Shown here one piece after another: positions 21,879 to 33,760 of a stretch of 64,000 nt of DNA. The notes under the pieces were generated by a model, which was not told the DNA's origin, made no database searches, and worked only from the letters and a program-made list of their open reading frames with translations. A program made the position numbers and the translations under genes. The stretch is from Rhizophagus clarus (lineage: Eukaryota; Glomeromycota; Glomeromycetes; Glomerales; Glomeraceae): the NCBI GenBank assembly GCA_015698045.1, contig BLAL01000044.1, forward strand, positions 1,022,501 to 1,086,500, written 5' to 3'. Position 1 is the first letter of the stretch. Every line of letters begins with the position of its first letter.

Positions 21879-24320
21879 TAGGGTTCTACACAAATTGGAT
21901 CAAATCAGATTTTACCAGATTTAAATCTGATTTGACAGATCCAGATTTATCAATTTTAAATCTGGATCTGAAATTTGAATATATTTTTGAAATCTGAATT
22001 TGATCCGCAGACCTAAATTTAAAATCCAGATCTGATTTGAGTTTGATCTGAATCTAACCCAAATCTGATCTGAATTCGACCAAATTTGGATTTAGATAAC
22101 AATAAAAAAAAATGATTTTACACTTTTTTAAAATCATTAACAGTTAATAAAAAACAATTCTACGCTTTTTTTAAAATTGTTTTAATGAAAGAACAATTTT
22201 TAATGTATTTTTTAAAAATTGTTTTAATAAAAAAATGATTTTTAACAGTTTTTTTTAAAATTGTTTTAATAAAAAAATGATTTTTAACAGTTTTTTTTAA
22301 AATCGTTTTAATAAAAAATGATTTTTAACAGTTTTTTTAAAATTGTTTTAATAAAAAAATGATTTTACATTTTTTTAAAATCGTTTAATAAAAAAAAACA
22401 ATTTTACGTTTTTTTTAAAATCATTTTAATGAAAAAATGACTTTAATGGTTCTTTTTAAAATCATTTTAATAAAAAATAATTTTAATAGTTTTTTTAGAA
22501 TTATTTAATAAAAAAAAATGATTTTACATTTTTTTTTCAAAATTGTTTTAATAAAAAATGATTTTACGCTTTTTTAAAATCATTTAATAAAAAAATGATT
22601 TATATTTTTATTTAAATTGTTTTAATGAAAGAACGATTTTAACAGTTTTTTAAAATCGTTTAATAAAAAAAAATGATTTTACGTTTTTTTAAAATTGTTT
22701 TAAATAAAAAAATGATTTACATTTTTTTAAAATCGTTTTAAATAAAAAAAAATTTATATTTTTTTAAAAAATCGTTTTAGTAAAAAAAATGATTTTTAAC
22801 ATTTTTTTTTAAAAAAAATCGTTTAATAAAACACAATTTTAACTTTTTTTAAAAAAATTGTTTAATAAAAAAATAATTTTAACATTTTTTTTAAAACATT
22901 TTAATAAAAAAAAATGATTTTATACTTTTTAAAATTGTTTAACAAAAAAAAATGATTTTACTTTTTTTTTAAAATCATTTTAATAAAAAAACAATTTTTA
23001 ATAGTTTTTTTTAAAATTAGTTTAATAAAAAAATGATTTTACACTCTTTTAAAATTGTTTAATAAAAAAAAAATGATTTTACGTTTTTTTTTTTAAAATC
23101 GTTTTAATGAAAGAATGACTTTAACAGTTCTTTTTAAAATTGTTTTAATAAAAAAATAATTTTAACAGTTTTTTTAGAATCATTTAATAAAAAAATGATT
23201 TTACATTTTTTTTCAAAATCGTTTTAATGAAAGTACGTATTTTTTAAAAAAATCATTTTAATAAAAAACGATTTTACACTTTTTAAAATCGTTTAATAAA
23301 AAAATAATTTATATTTTTATTTAAGTTGTTTTAATAAAAGAACAATTTTAACAGTTTTTTTAAAATTGTTTTAATAAAAAAATGATTTATGTTTTTTTAA
23401 AAAATCATTTTAGTAAAAAAACAATTTTTATCATTTTTTTTAAAAAAATCATTTAATAAAAAACAATTTTAACTTTATTTAAAAAATTGTTTACTAAAAA
23501 AACAATTTTTAACATTTTTTTTAAAATCATTTTAATAAAAAAAAATGATTTTACATTTTTAAAATCGTTTAACAAAAAAAATGATTTTACTTTTTTTTTA
23601 AAACCAGTTTAATAAAAAAATGATTTTAATGTTTCTTTTAAAAATCATTTTAATAAATAAAAAATGATTTTAATGTTTCTTTTAAAAATCATTTTAATAA
23701 ATAAAAAATGATTTTAACAGATTTTTCCTAAATTGTTTAATAAAACAAAATGATTTAACATTTTTTCTAAATCATTTATTTAAAAAACAATTTAATGTTT
23801 TTTCCATTAAAAAATGGTGTTATTCAAAAAAAATACCGATTTCAGTATTTTTTCATAAAGTAATGTGAAAACCTGCCGTTTTGGCATATTTAATAGATCG
23901 CAGTTCTGTTCTGGTATTTTTTTGAAATTTTATAAATAAAAATGTGAAACCGCCTGTTCTGATGTTTATTTTTTGCAACTTGATATGTAAAAAACGCTGG
24001 AACTATCTATTCTGGCGTTTCTTTTGGAACTTCATATATATAAAATGCCAGAATTATCTGTTTTGGCATTTTCTTTTGCAATTTTATAAACAAAAACACC
24101 TGGATTAATAGATCTTATGATCTGATCCAGATCTGACAGATCTGATCTGGATTCAATTTGACAGATTCAGATTATACAATTTCAAATCTGAATCTGAACT
24201 TCAGATTCAAATTTGGAATCTGAATCTGATCTGCAGATTATAATACTATAATCTGATCCAGATCTGACCAGATCAGATCCAGATCAGATCTAATCAGATC
24301 AAATTTTTTGCAGAATCCTA
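21879..24320. mobile_element. Non-autonomous inverted-repeat element packed with tandem arrays (hAT-like)
   Basis: The left end reads TAGGGTTCTACACAAATT. The right end, on the minus strand, reads TAGGATTCTGCAAAAAATTT. These are imperfect terminal repeats of about 30 bp. Flanking octamers CTTATATC (21871-21878) and CTTATATT (24321-24328) agree at 7 of 8 positions, as expected for an old 8-bp hAT-type target duplication. Subterminal zones (about 21890-22090 and 24110-24310) are dense in AGATCTGATC/ATCCAGATCTG-type words on both sides. No coding frame exists inside. Superfamily assignment rests on target-site length and end sequence only. Confidence 0.6.
22100..23830. repeat. Tandem array of AAAATCGTTTTAATAAAAAA-type units
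   Basis: About 35-40 degenerate units of roughly 40-50 bp, each alternating an A-rich arm with ATGATTTT and a T-rich arm with AAAATCGTTT or AAAATTGTTT. Each unit is a quasi-palindrome, so the whole array could fold into many small hairpins. From 23830 to 24100 the unit changes to one built on a (T/C)(G/T)CC(G/A)(T/G)TTTTGGCATTTT-like core of about 80 bp. Confidence 0.8.
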
Positions 24321-24340
24321 CTTATATTTTAGTTAAATAC

Positions 24341-24466
24341 AATTGTATATTTTAAATTTTTAAATAAAAATATTTACAGTTACCTATTGATATAATGAAG
24401 TAAATTGTATATTTAAATTTTTAAATAAAAATATTTACAGTTACCTCTTGATATAATAAAGTAAGT
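24341..24466. repeat. Two-copy direct repeat, about 65 bp
   Basis: Two adjacent nearly identical blocks share TTTTAAATAAAAATATTTACAG and TTACCT-TTGATATAAT. They directly follow the array-bearing element. Confidence 0.7.
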
Positions 24467-24507
24467 GTTCAGACCAATCAGACCATCATTATAAAAAATT
24501 TATTAAT

Positions 24508-24706
24508 ACTATAACTATAGATGCCATCCAAATTATTTTAAGTAAATCCCAAATTAATTTGTACATTTTGACTGCCATAATTTCCAAATCCCAAATGTAC
24601 AAATTGCAAAATTTATATATGTAATTTGTAAATTAATTTGGATTTGTATATTTGGACTGCCATAATCCCAAATTATTTTGGATTTGGGTGGCATCTATAG
24701 CTATAA
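24508..24706. mobile_element. MITE-like element with CTATAGATGCCA ends
   Basis: The left end reads CTATAGATGCCATCCAAAT and the right end, on the minus strand, CTATAGATGCCACCCAAAT. The interior carries further inverted segments (GACTGCCATAAT on both sides, AAATTAATTTG arms). The total is about 200 bp with no ORF. The target duplication is ambiguous because the flanking TATAA/CTATAA blends with the ends. Confidence 0.6.
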
Positions 24707-24809
24707 CAAATTATTTAGTATAGTATTCAGTATAAAAGTAGGGTTATATGACTTGTCAATCTAATTAGATAATCTAAATATCTAATCTAGAAATTTTTTT
24801 ATTATTTTC

Positions 24810-25460
24810 TTTTTTATAGTATTATTAAATAAAAAATATGACCAGACTTTTGAAATTAAGGTAAGAGAAGATAAGGAAGGTGTCTTTTGATATTTATTTT
24901 TTAATTATTAATTAATTAATTATTTTTTTTTTTTTTTGTAGTTTTGCTAGATAAAAAGTATAACTGAACTTTTGAAATTAAGATAAAGAAGAGTAAGAAA
25001 AATATTTTTTAGTATTTGTTTTTAACTATTAATTAATTATTTTTTTTTCTTTTTTGTAATGTTGCTAGATGAAAAATATGACTGGACTTTTGGAATTAAG
25101 ATAAGGGAGAATGAGAGTACAGTATTTGTTTTTTAACTATTAATTAATTATTTTTTTTTTTTTTGTAGTATTACCAAATAAAAGGCATGACTAGACTTTT
25201 AGAATTAAGGTAAAGAAGGATGAAAAAGATGTCTTTTAGTATTTGTTTTTTAACTATTAATTAATTATTTTTTTTTCTTTTTTTATAGTGTTATCAGATG
25301 AAAAGCATAACCAAATTTTTGGAATTAAGATAAAAGAAGGTGAAGGAGATGTTTTTCAGTGTTTATTTTTTAACTAATTAAGTTATTAACTTTTTTTTTT
25401 GTAGTATTACTAGACAAAAATATGACTGGACTTTAGGAATTAGGATAAAGAAGGGCTAGA
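24810..25460. repeat. Six tandem repeats resembling a mini-exon with splice-like ends
   Basis: Units of about 110-122 bp start near 24821, 24934, 25053, 25161, 25283 and 25399. Each has a poly-T tract ending in (G/A)TAG or TAA, then a roughly 41-nt core (TATTAC-AGATAAAA-TATGACT-GACTTTTG-AATTAAG), then GTAAAG/ATAAAG and an ATTAATTAATTA spacer. Cores are not an open frame (they contain TAG/TAA), so splicing into an mRNA is not supported. Confidence 0.7.
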
Positions 25461-25882
25461 GAAAATGTTATTATTATTTTCTTTAAAAAACTTCTTACTT
25501 TTATTTTTATAAAAATGCTAGATAAAATATAAATAGTAAATAAGTATCATGCAGATGGAATTAATTTTGATATAAAAATACAAAGCTAATGAAATTAATG
25601 ATATTTTGATATTATTAAATGATTTGTTAAATATCTTTTATAAAAGTATTCTGTGTCTTTCATATATTGTATTTTTAAAAAAAATTTGGTATAAAATACT
25701 GAAAAAAAGTGAAAAAATAAATTAAATAAAATAAATTTTGGTATTAATAACCAAAAAAAATAATATTTAAAAAATTTTAAAAAAAAAAAATGATAAATAA
25801 CAATCTTAATAATACATACATCTATACAACTATAATTGTAATTTACATTTACTGAAATTAATATTTTTTAAAAATAAATCTA

Positions 25883-27219
25883 CACTCCCCTACAAAAAGT
25901 ATCGGACCACCCTGCCGATCATTTGCCGATCATTTCTATTAAAATTAAGATTACGCCACAACTAACTATACATATATAAATAAATTTTTTTTTCCCATGT
26001 AGCTAAAGTCTTCGCCCACCCGAAAATAAAAAAAAAAATTATTTATAAAAATGCCCAAAAAGCGTGAGCTTACAGAATTTGAACGAGGAGAGGTTATTGG
26101 TCTCTGGAAAGGAGGTCATACTGAACGAAATATTAATGAAATACTTGATATACCAAAAACAACCATCCATAATACTATAATGGACTACAAAAACTCAGAA
26201 AAAATTTCAGCTGCTCCACGTTCAGGTAGGCCGCCAAAACTCACTGAAAGAGATTTAAGACATCTTTCAAAAATTATAAAGGAAGATAGGCAGCAATCTT
26301 TAGAAGAAATAACAAAAAAAATTAGTGATTGTTTATTAAGTCCAGTATCTAATAATACTGTAAGGCATGTTTTACATTCTGAAGGATATTTTGGCAGAGC
26401 TGGAAAAAGAAAACCATTGGTTTCTGAAGCTAATCGTAAAAAAAGACTAGCTTGGTGCCGTGAAAGAAAAGAATGGGATACTGAGTGGGATACAATTATT
26501 TGGAGTGATGAATCTCGCTTTCTATTATTTCAAAATGATGCTCACCACTGGGTTTGGCGTAAACCCCATGAAAAATATGATGTAAGTTGTCTTATTCCAA
26601 CGGTAAAGTCTGGAAATCAGGGAGTTATGGTGTGGGGGTGTTTCGCAAAAGATAAACTTGGTCCTTTGATTCAAGTTTCCGGTAGTATCACAGGTTCTGT
26701 ATATATTAATATATTAGAAAATACTTTTTTACCCTTCTATGATAGTTTAGAAAATAATTTAGAATATATTTTTCAAGATGATAACGCTCCAGTTCATAGA
26801 GCAAGGGCGGTTGGACAGTGGAAAGAGGATAATTCGGTTTCAAGTCTTCCATGGCCTGCACAGAGCCCGGATCTTAATCCAATTGAACATTTATGGGATG
26901 TTTTAGAAAGAAAAGTTCGGGCACATAAACCTCATCCAAAAAATGTTGGTCAATTAATGGAAGTTTTGGAGGAGGAATGGGGTAAAATTGAACCTGAAGT
27001 TTTAGCAAATTTAGTTGATAGCATGCCTAGAAGGGTTCAGGCTGTAATAGATAGTAAAGGAAATCCAACTAGATATTAATAAAAAATCCACGTTTTTCTG
27101 AGTCACGTGATATAAAATTTTTATAATGTTTATTAATAAATTGTTGAAAAATTAACTGTTAAAATCGGCATATTAATTTACCGATATTAAAGTGGTCCAA
27201 TACTTTTTGTAGGGGAGTG
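25883..27219 (+). mobile_element. Complete Tc1/mariner element
   Basis: The terminal inverted repeats CACTCCCCTACAAAAAGTAT(C/T)GGACCAC are nearly identical at both ends and the element is flanked by TA on each side (25881-25882 and 27220-27221). Subterminal inverted words (GCCGATCATTT on the left; CCGATTTTAACAG on the minus strand at the right) support mobile ends. Length is 1337 bp, with one intact transposase ORF in the middle. It looks recently active relative to the other elements in the window. Confidence 0.92.
26051..27079 (+). CDS. Tc1-like DD34E transposase, intact
   Basis: An uninterrupted 342-residue ORF from ATG to TAA within the inverted repeats. An N-terminal paired-type helix-turn-helix pair (about 1-115, with GGHTERNINEILDIPKTTIH) contains an AT-hook-like GRPPKL at about 60. 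The catalytic core has WSDESRF (first Asp about 154), FQDDNAPVHRA (second Asp about 243) and SPDLNPIEHLWD (Glu about 278). Exactly 34 residues separate the second Asp and the Glu, i.e. the DD34E signature of Tc1 elements. The reaction is cut-and-paste transposition into TA. No frame damage is seen, so the copy may be competent. Confidence 0.93.
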   Translation: MPKKRELTEFERGEVIGLWKGGHTERNINEILDIPKTTIHNTIMDYKNSEKISAAPRSGRPPKLTERDLRHLSKIIKEDRQQSLEEITKKISDCLLSPVSNNTVRHVLHSEGYFGRAGKRKPLVSEANRKKRLAWCRERKEWDTEWDTIIWSDESRFLLFQNDAHHWVWRKPHEKYDVSCLIPTVKSGNQGVMVWGCFAKDKLGPLIQVSGSITGSVYINILENTFLPFYDSLENNLEYIFQDDNAPVHRARAVGQWKEDNSVSSLPWPAQSPDLNPIEHLWDVLERKVRAHKPHPKNVGQLMEVLEEEWGKIEPEVLANLVDSMPRRVQAVIDSKGNPTRY

Positions 27220-27221
27220 TA

Positions 27222-29703
27222 CATATATTTATTATAAACTTTACATAAATATAATATGTGAGTTACTTGCAAATTAACTTAAACTTTACACAAACCTGTA
27301 TATGAGTTATATTACTATTGTTTGGATTCTGATATATCATCATTTAATCTGTATATCATAAAAATATAAGTAAATTATCAGAAATTTGATATTAAAACAA
27401 TATTTATCCTATTTATATCTATATTTCACTGGAATTTTAAAAGATTCAATTGTTAATTTAATAAATATTAGATGTTTATTTGTAAAAAATCAGAAATCTA
27501 ATTTCTCATTATATAAATTTAATGTACATGAAGTATTTATGCCTAATTGTATTCAGAAATAAAACAAAAATCTGAGCTTAATTAGAAATAAGTATCAGTA
27601 TTATGCAATAAAAAAATCTGTGAAGAATCAGTAAAGAATTAGGATTCTGGTTTTTCACTAATATATCATCATTTGATCAATACAAAGTTTTCATAATATG
27701 TTAAGAAAAATTTATCATAGAGAAATAGATGTTAGATTTGTAATAGACAAGGCTTATTGCATTCTTGAATATAATCATTATAGATAAGAATTACAATTTT
27801 CTTTCTTATTTTTTTTTTTTAATATTAATCTAAACTTCTTATATTATTTTATTAGGCCTAAATGAGAAAAGCTAAGCTGTTTAAAAGAGTTTTTTCCATT
27901 CACTTCTATTTTACTTCTTACTGCCACTTATTTCTAAAATGATGATATTAATTCTATAAACTTTAATATAATTCACAGTTTATACTTTCTTATTTTGAAA
28001 TAGAATATATAATAAAAAAAAAAGTACCTGTAAAAATTAAAAAATTTAGAGGAAATAGCTAAAATTGTTAATAAAATTAGTAATGACTAATATATAATTT
28101 ATTATTCTTTTCCAGGCATATGCAATGAAATATTATCTTTATTGCAAGATAAATTAAAAGATACAGCAATTAGCACTTATCATATTAAAAAGTCTTAAAA
28201 GTTTCTTAAATGGAAATCTTAACTGCTAAAAATTATAATAGCAATAAATACTTTTAGATTAGGTGTAAATTCACCTAATATTTGCACTATTATATATTAT
28301 ACATTTCCATCTAATATAAATTAGGATTTACTGTATATTATTGTTGAAGTATCAATTATAAGAAAATTTACTTTTTTCTTATTACATAGATAATTTTATA
28401 CAAGAATCTAGATATGCAAGTTATGATAAAAATCCAGCACAAAGCATTTTGTTTTATTTCTAAAATAATAACAAAACTGTATATACCATAATAATTGCAA
28501 GAGATCATAAAAGGTGCTGTAAATTTTTTTTCACTATAAATTAAAAAAATTTATTTAATATAAATAGTTTTTTCTTATAGTGATTTTGATAATAATGAAT
28601 CTATATTTTCTACATCTTTTAAACATATATAATATCTAAACAAGAGGCAAAGGAAAATATTTGAAATGGTTACTTATTATGAAAATATTTATGAATGTCA
28701 TGTTTAATAACTTGCAGCTTACTATTTATAGCAATCTGATTTTTAAATTTTGCAATATGCAAAATGTGATTGTTACATAAACTATTTTAAAAATCTTTCA
28801 AAATCTGAAAATATAAAAAATAATGTAAATCAACTTACTTTACCTATCAATATTATTCATATTTTTGTTAAAGCAAATAACAACAATATTAAAGAAAAGT
28901 AGCTCAGTTCTTTACTAATTTATAAACAAGTTTATAATAAAACTTTTTGGTACTTTAAAGACATTTCATATTTACTTGACAGTTTAATTATAAAAAAATT
29001 GGTAAAAGTTTATATTGATTTAAAAAAAGTAAATACAAATACAAGTTTTACACAATTATCCAGTAAAGTAATAATAGAAGGAATTACTGAAAATGCCATA
29101 TAAATAGCATAAAATCTGTATTGGAGTTTTTTATTAAAATAAGTTACAAAAATTTATATTGTATTATAAAAAAAAAATAAATATTTTTTTATAATTTTAG
29201 TAAAACCTTATAATTCTATTCTGGCTGGATTTATAAAACATCCTTAAAAATTTCTAATTCAAATTCCTAAATTTTGTGCCATATTAATCATAATAAAAAT
29301 CACGTGATTATATACTTCCTTTAAATTACTGCTTCTTTTTTGCTTTATTTTTATAGTTTCACCATCAGATTTTATCTTAATTAGCAAATTAAAAGTTTAA
29401 AATAAATGGATAATCCATCTTATAAGTAAAATTAATATGAGTGGTAATATCAGTAGTAATTTTAAATTTGAAAATTACTTATATATTAAAAATAAATTTT
29501 TTTCAAAGTCTTCAAAGTTATATAATATTTAATATTGCTTTAATACAAAATATTAATCATATTTATTACTATTTAAATATATTTATAAAATATTCATAAT
29601 ACATTTATTAAACCAAGGAAAGTCTTCAGACTTCACAATACCTTTAAGCAATATAACAAAAAAAAATTGATAGCAGAACGACACATGAAAAAATTACTCA
29701 AAC
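27222..29703. other. A+T-rich spacer, no gene
   Basis: Sequence of almost pure low complexity with short coding-free frames. It probably consists of old, unrecognisable repeat remains. A palindromic ATCACGTGAT occurs near 29300. Nothing else can be supported. Confidence 0.5.
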
Positions 29704-29705
29704 TA

Positions 29706-30558
29706 CAGTCAACTCTCTCTATAGTCACACATTTGGAACAGTCTATATTTGGTGACTATGATGAGATGTGACTATAAGCAATAAAATCTTATAATTAAAT
29801 CAGTAATTTTGGCTAGAATTATAAATTGTAATAATTTTAGTTAAATATTCACATCATAGTAATTTTGTCAATTTTATTCCAATTATTATGGATTTATAGC
29901 TATTAGATTCTTCTTGATGAGACGATTCCAATGAGCTTAAGATCATTAAAATCTGATTACTAGAACCCATAATAATTAAAATACAGTCAAAATATTTAAT
30001 GTTACGTGAATTTTACATATAAAAAATGCTGATCTGAACTTTAAAATCGAATTTTTCGGTCAATATTAATCCAATCATTATAAAATTATTGCCATTGGTT
30101 TTCTCTCGATGAGACGATTCTAATGAGCCTAAAATCATTAAATTCTGATTACTAGAACCCCATAGTAATTAAAATACAGTCAAAATATTTAATGTTATGT
30201 GAATTTTACATGTATAAAATGCCGATTTGGTCTTTAAAATCGAATTTCTCAGTCAATATTAAGCTATTAATCCAATCATTATAAAATTACTACCATCTGA
30301 TACCTTTCAATGAGATGAACCTAATGAGCTAAAGATCATTGAAATCTGATCATTAGATCATAGAATAATTATATTTTAATGAATATCTTTTTATAATCAC
30401 ATATATATAAAATTTTTAAAAAAAGATGTGATAGTGACTATAGGTAATTTGTGACTATAAACAATAGTTTTTATATATGAAAATTTGGAACACTTAACTA
30501 AGGTGACTATATAGGGTAATGTGACTATAACAGAGGTGACTATAAAGAAAGTTGACTG
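29706..30558. mobile_element. Pogo/Tigger-like non-autonomous element with internal triplicated repeat
   Basis: The ends are CAGTCAACTCTCTCTATAGTCAC on the left and CAGTCAACTTTCTTTATAGTCAC on the minus strand at the right, flanked by TA (29704-29705 and 30559-30560). CAGT starts, TA targets and subterminal repeats of TATAGTCAC / GTGACTATA fit pogo-group elements. The interior has three diverged copies of a roughly 180-bp unit (each with GATGAGACGATTC-AATGAGC and a CAGTCAAAATATTTAATGTTA word in two of three). No transposase ORF is present. Confidence 0.65.
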
Positions 30559-30599
30559 TACTACACAACTATTATCACGGTAACTAATAGATGATCGCA

Positions 30600-33010
30600 A
30601 CTGCGAATGCCAAAACTAGATGGATAAAGAAAATCAGCAAATACAATCAAGTCTACATTACACCAGATAAAAACACGAACTGCAACATAGCAAATGAAGA
30701 CAGCTCCAAGTACACCATATCCATGTAGAATGTTTTCTCAGAAAACTGGTTTGAAATGCTAAAAGAAAAAGTGAAACACTACTTGAGAATAGACCACAAG
30801 AAATACAAAGCCGCAGAAGCAAGGTTCATCAAAAGCTGTATAGACAAAAGGGTAGAAATCATACGAGATGATCAAACAACATGGCTAGCTAGCATATTGA
30901 AGAAAAAACACACACTCGAATAGTATTAAACAAAATGCTAGTAGACAAAGAAACAGGAACTTCGACCAAGAGGTTAGCAACAGACCCAGAAGAAGTCAAG
31001 AAACTCGTAGATAAAGACTTTGCGCACATGTTCAGGAAAAGAAATACCTAACTGAACGCATTAAAATTATTCTGACAATAAATTTACGAGCTCACAGAAT
31101 ATTTTCAAGAATGCATGGAAACTACAATAAATGAGATTACACTGGGCGAGTGGAATAACACTGTTAAAGACCTAAATAAAAAACAATTGCAGGCCTATCT
31201 GGAATTAATTATAGAATTATATAACAATTGCCTGAGGAGCTAGTGCTACTCTTGATAAAATTCAGAAATATAACAATACAAATAGGACTTGTCCCAAAGA
31301 CATAGAAAACATCGGTTATTCTCCCTATACCTAAGCCCACCAACTTTGAATATGATATCCTGAATACTCGACCCATTGCCTTACTGGATTGCTACAGAAA
31401 AAGCTTCACAAAACTGATCAGAAACAGACTCAATAACGTATTAAAACAATATAATGTACTCCAAGGATATAATTATTGCAGTCTACCAGGTGAAAGCACA
31501 AATGAACTCATACACTTGGTTAACAACTTTATCAAGAACACCAGAGAAAATAAAAAGGAGCTATGGGTCCTTACACAGGATATGAAAAAAGCGTTTGATT
31601 CAGTTAGACTAAAAGTGCTAAAACGTGTACTGCTACGAATTGATATACTGCACATACTCGTAGAATGGATTATTGCCTTATTCGAACATCAAGCACTACG
31701 AATAGTCACAGCATATAGACTTAGCGACAGGTTCATCGACAATTATGGTATTGATTAGGGTGATGCGATCTCTTCATTACTCTGGAAAATCTTCTACGAT
31801 CCGTTTTTATTAGGAATTCAATAAACCAAAGATAGCAGATACAAAATAGAAATTTCTTGGCCGAATGATATTAATATCCTACTACATGAACGCAATATAA
31901 GCTCTAGGTCCTGGTATGCACTTATATGGATGACACAGTGTTCTTAGAATCGTCAAAGACCAGGATGCAAAAGATAGTAAGCATGGCAAATAAGTTTTAC
32001 CAGATTAACGATATTGATATTAACGCTAAGAAATCAGAACTAATAATCATTAACCTGACAGTTGAACAGTCTGCATAAGTCATTGAACTAGGATGAGACT
32101 GATCCAAAGTCTGGGCTACAAATCAAGAAATAAGATACCTTGGGGTGTGGTTTTCCAACAAACTGAGTAGATGACAATAGATGCAAAGGTTGTCTACTAT
32201 AGTTAACAACTTTTGCAATACAATCTGTAGAAAATTTGTCATAGCAGATCAATGCATTTATCTAATTAATAGAGTACTAATACCCAGACTAATATACACG
32301 GCTCAAATTATGATATTAACAGAACAGGATTGGAATCAGATATTTGCCCTGACAATGAAATTAGTCAAGAACTGGCTGAAACTCTCCAAAAACACACCAT
32401 CATCATTACTATTCCATGAAAGAGAGTTCAGCATAGAACATCCATGAAGACAATATTGCATCAACACCGTAACAAAGCTAACGATTAGACTGAATAGTAC
32501 CTCACATGCATTAACATCCACACAAATAAGACTAAGAGATGTATAACTCAAATCGCTTATTACAAACTCAATATTTGAGTGTGACCTTCAAGCAATGCTC
32601 TAGATTAAGCCACAAGCGCGAAAAAATGTATCATTCAATGCACTATTAGTAACCAAGGTGCTAGATATTTCTATGAAGGTAGACTCAATTGAGAGAACAA
32701 CTTGAAGTATTATAGGAGGAAGGGAGCCAATTTTAAATTTCTTTAAACGATTTTATCTTACGAAATATATATACCAGATTAATCAAAGTGCATACTACCC
32801 AATTTACTATATAGATCAATTATTTATTAGAGACACATACATCATGACATGAAAACAATACCAGAGATTAGCATTACTCCCTGCATAAGGAAGAGTAACT
32901 AGATGGTACCATGATGTGGCTCATCTATGCACATTCAAAACAAATAACACAATAGTATCTAATGAACTAAAAATTAATAGAGTCAATCACTGGAACTTTT
33001 TATAAGATAT
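30600..33010 (+). pseudogene. Decayed LINE-type reverse transcriptase
   Basis: Plus-strand coding fragments lie in the expected order of a non-LTR reverse transcriptase but are cut by many stops and frame shifts. RWIKKISKYNQVYITP is near 30620. PLYPKPTNFEYDILNTRPI-like sequence (catalytic domain start) is near 31320. LTQDMKKAFDSV is at 31573. NYGIDQGDAIS-like sequence with a TAG at the Gln is at 31741-31770. TYMDDTVFLESSK follows, with the YMDD box at 31923-31934. EIRYLGVWFSNKL is near 32127. A thumb-like segment NRVLIPRLIYTAQI is at 32269. ORF1 and endonuclease are not visible, so the copy is 5'-truncated. The QDM-K-A-F-D box is a hallmark I associate with glomeromycotan LINEs. Confidence 0.8.
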
Positions 33011-33189
33011 CACACTAGATACTCGTTATAAACAAATAATTTTTGTGCAAAAACCAACAGCTGCGAATACAGACACTTAAATAATAGGCAAAATCTGTAA
33101 AATAAGCCATCAATCAAACAAAATCTCAGTGTCCTACCAGTTAGAATGCAATAATACTTTACAGAAACCTTAAGTTTTTGAACAATGCC

Positions 33190-33760
33190 GAATTGATATA
33201 ATAACAATGTTAAATTCATATCATTGCGATATCGATTTATCGAAACAATATCATTATGATGTCACCATAATATCGTTTCAATATTAACAAAAGATATCGT
33301 GAAAATATTCGCTTGAAGAAATATCGAATCATTACCATTATGATATCATTGCAATAACAATAATTTCAAAAAAGAAATGCAAAATAAATATTGGTATCGT
33401 ATCAATATTCACTCGTTGTATCGACAAGATATCGTAAAAATATTTGCTTGAAGAAATATCAAAGTGACATCGCTTTGATATGGTTACAATAAACGATAAT
33501 TTTCAAAAAAAAAACGCAAATAAATGATATCGTACTAATATTGGTTTGGTATATCGAAAAGATATCGCAAAAATATTTATTTAAAGAATATCAAATCAAC
33601 ATTGGCTTGATATAGTTAAAACAACGATATTTTTTTAAAAAAACGCGAAATAATGATGATATCGACACGATATAGTTAAAACAACGCAAAATAAAAATGG
33701 TATCGATATGATATCGTCTTAATGTTGACTCGCTGTGTTGATGATATTGTCAAAATTACA
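33190..33760. repeat. Degenerate ATATCG-rich minisatellite
   Basis: Three to four diverged units of about 133 bp, marked by GTGAAAATATTCGCTTGAAG near 33299, GTAAAAATATTTGCTTGAAG near 33433 and GCAAAAATATTTATTTAAAG near 33566. The matrix is GATATCG/ATATCAT. It starts where the LINE relic ends. Confidence 0.55.
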
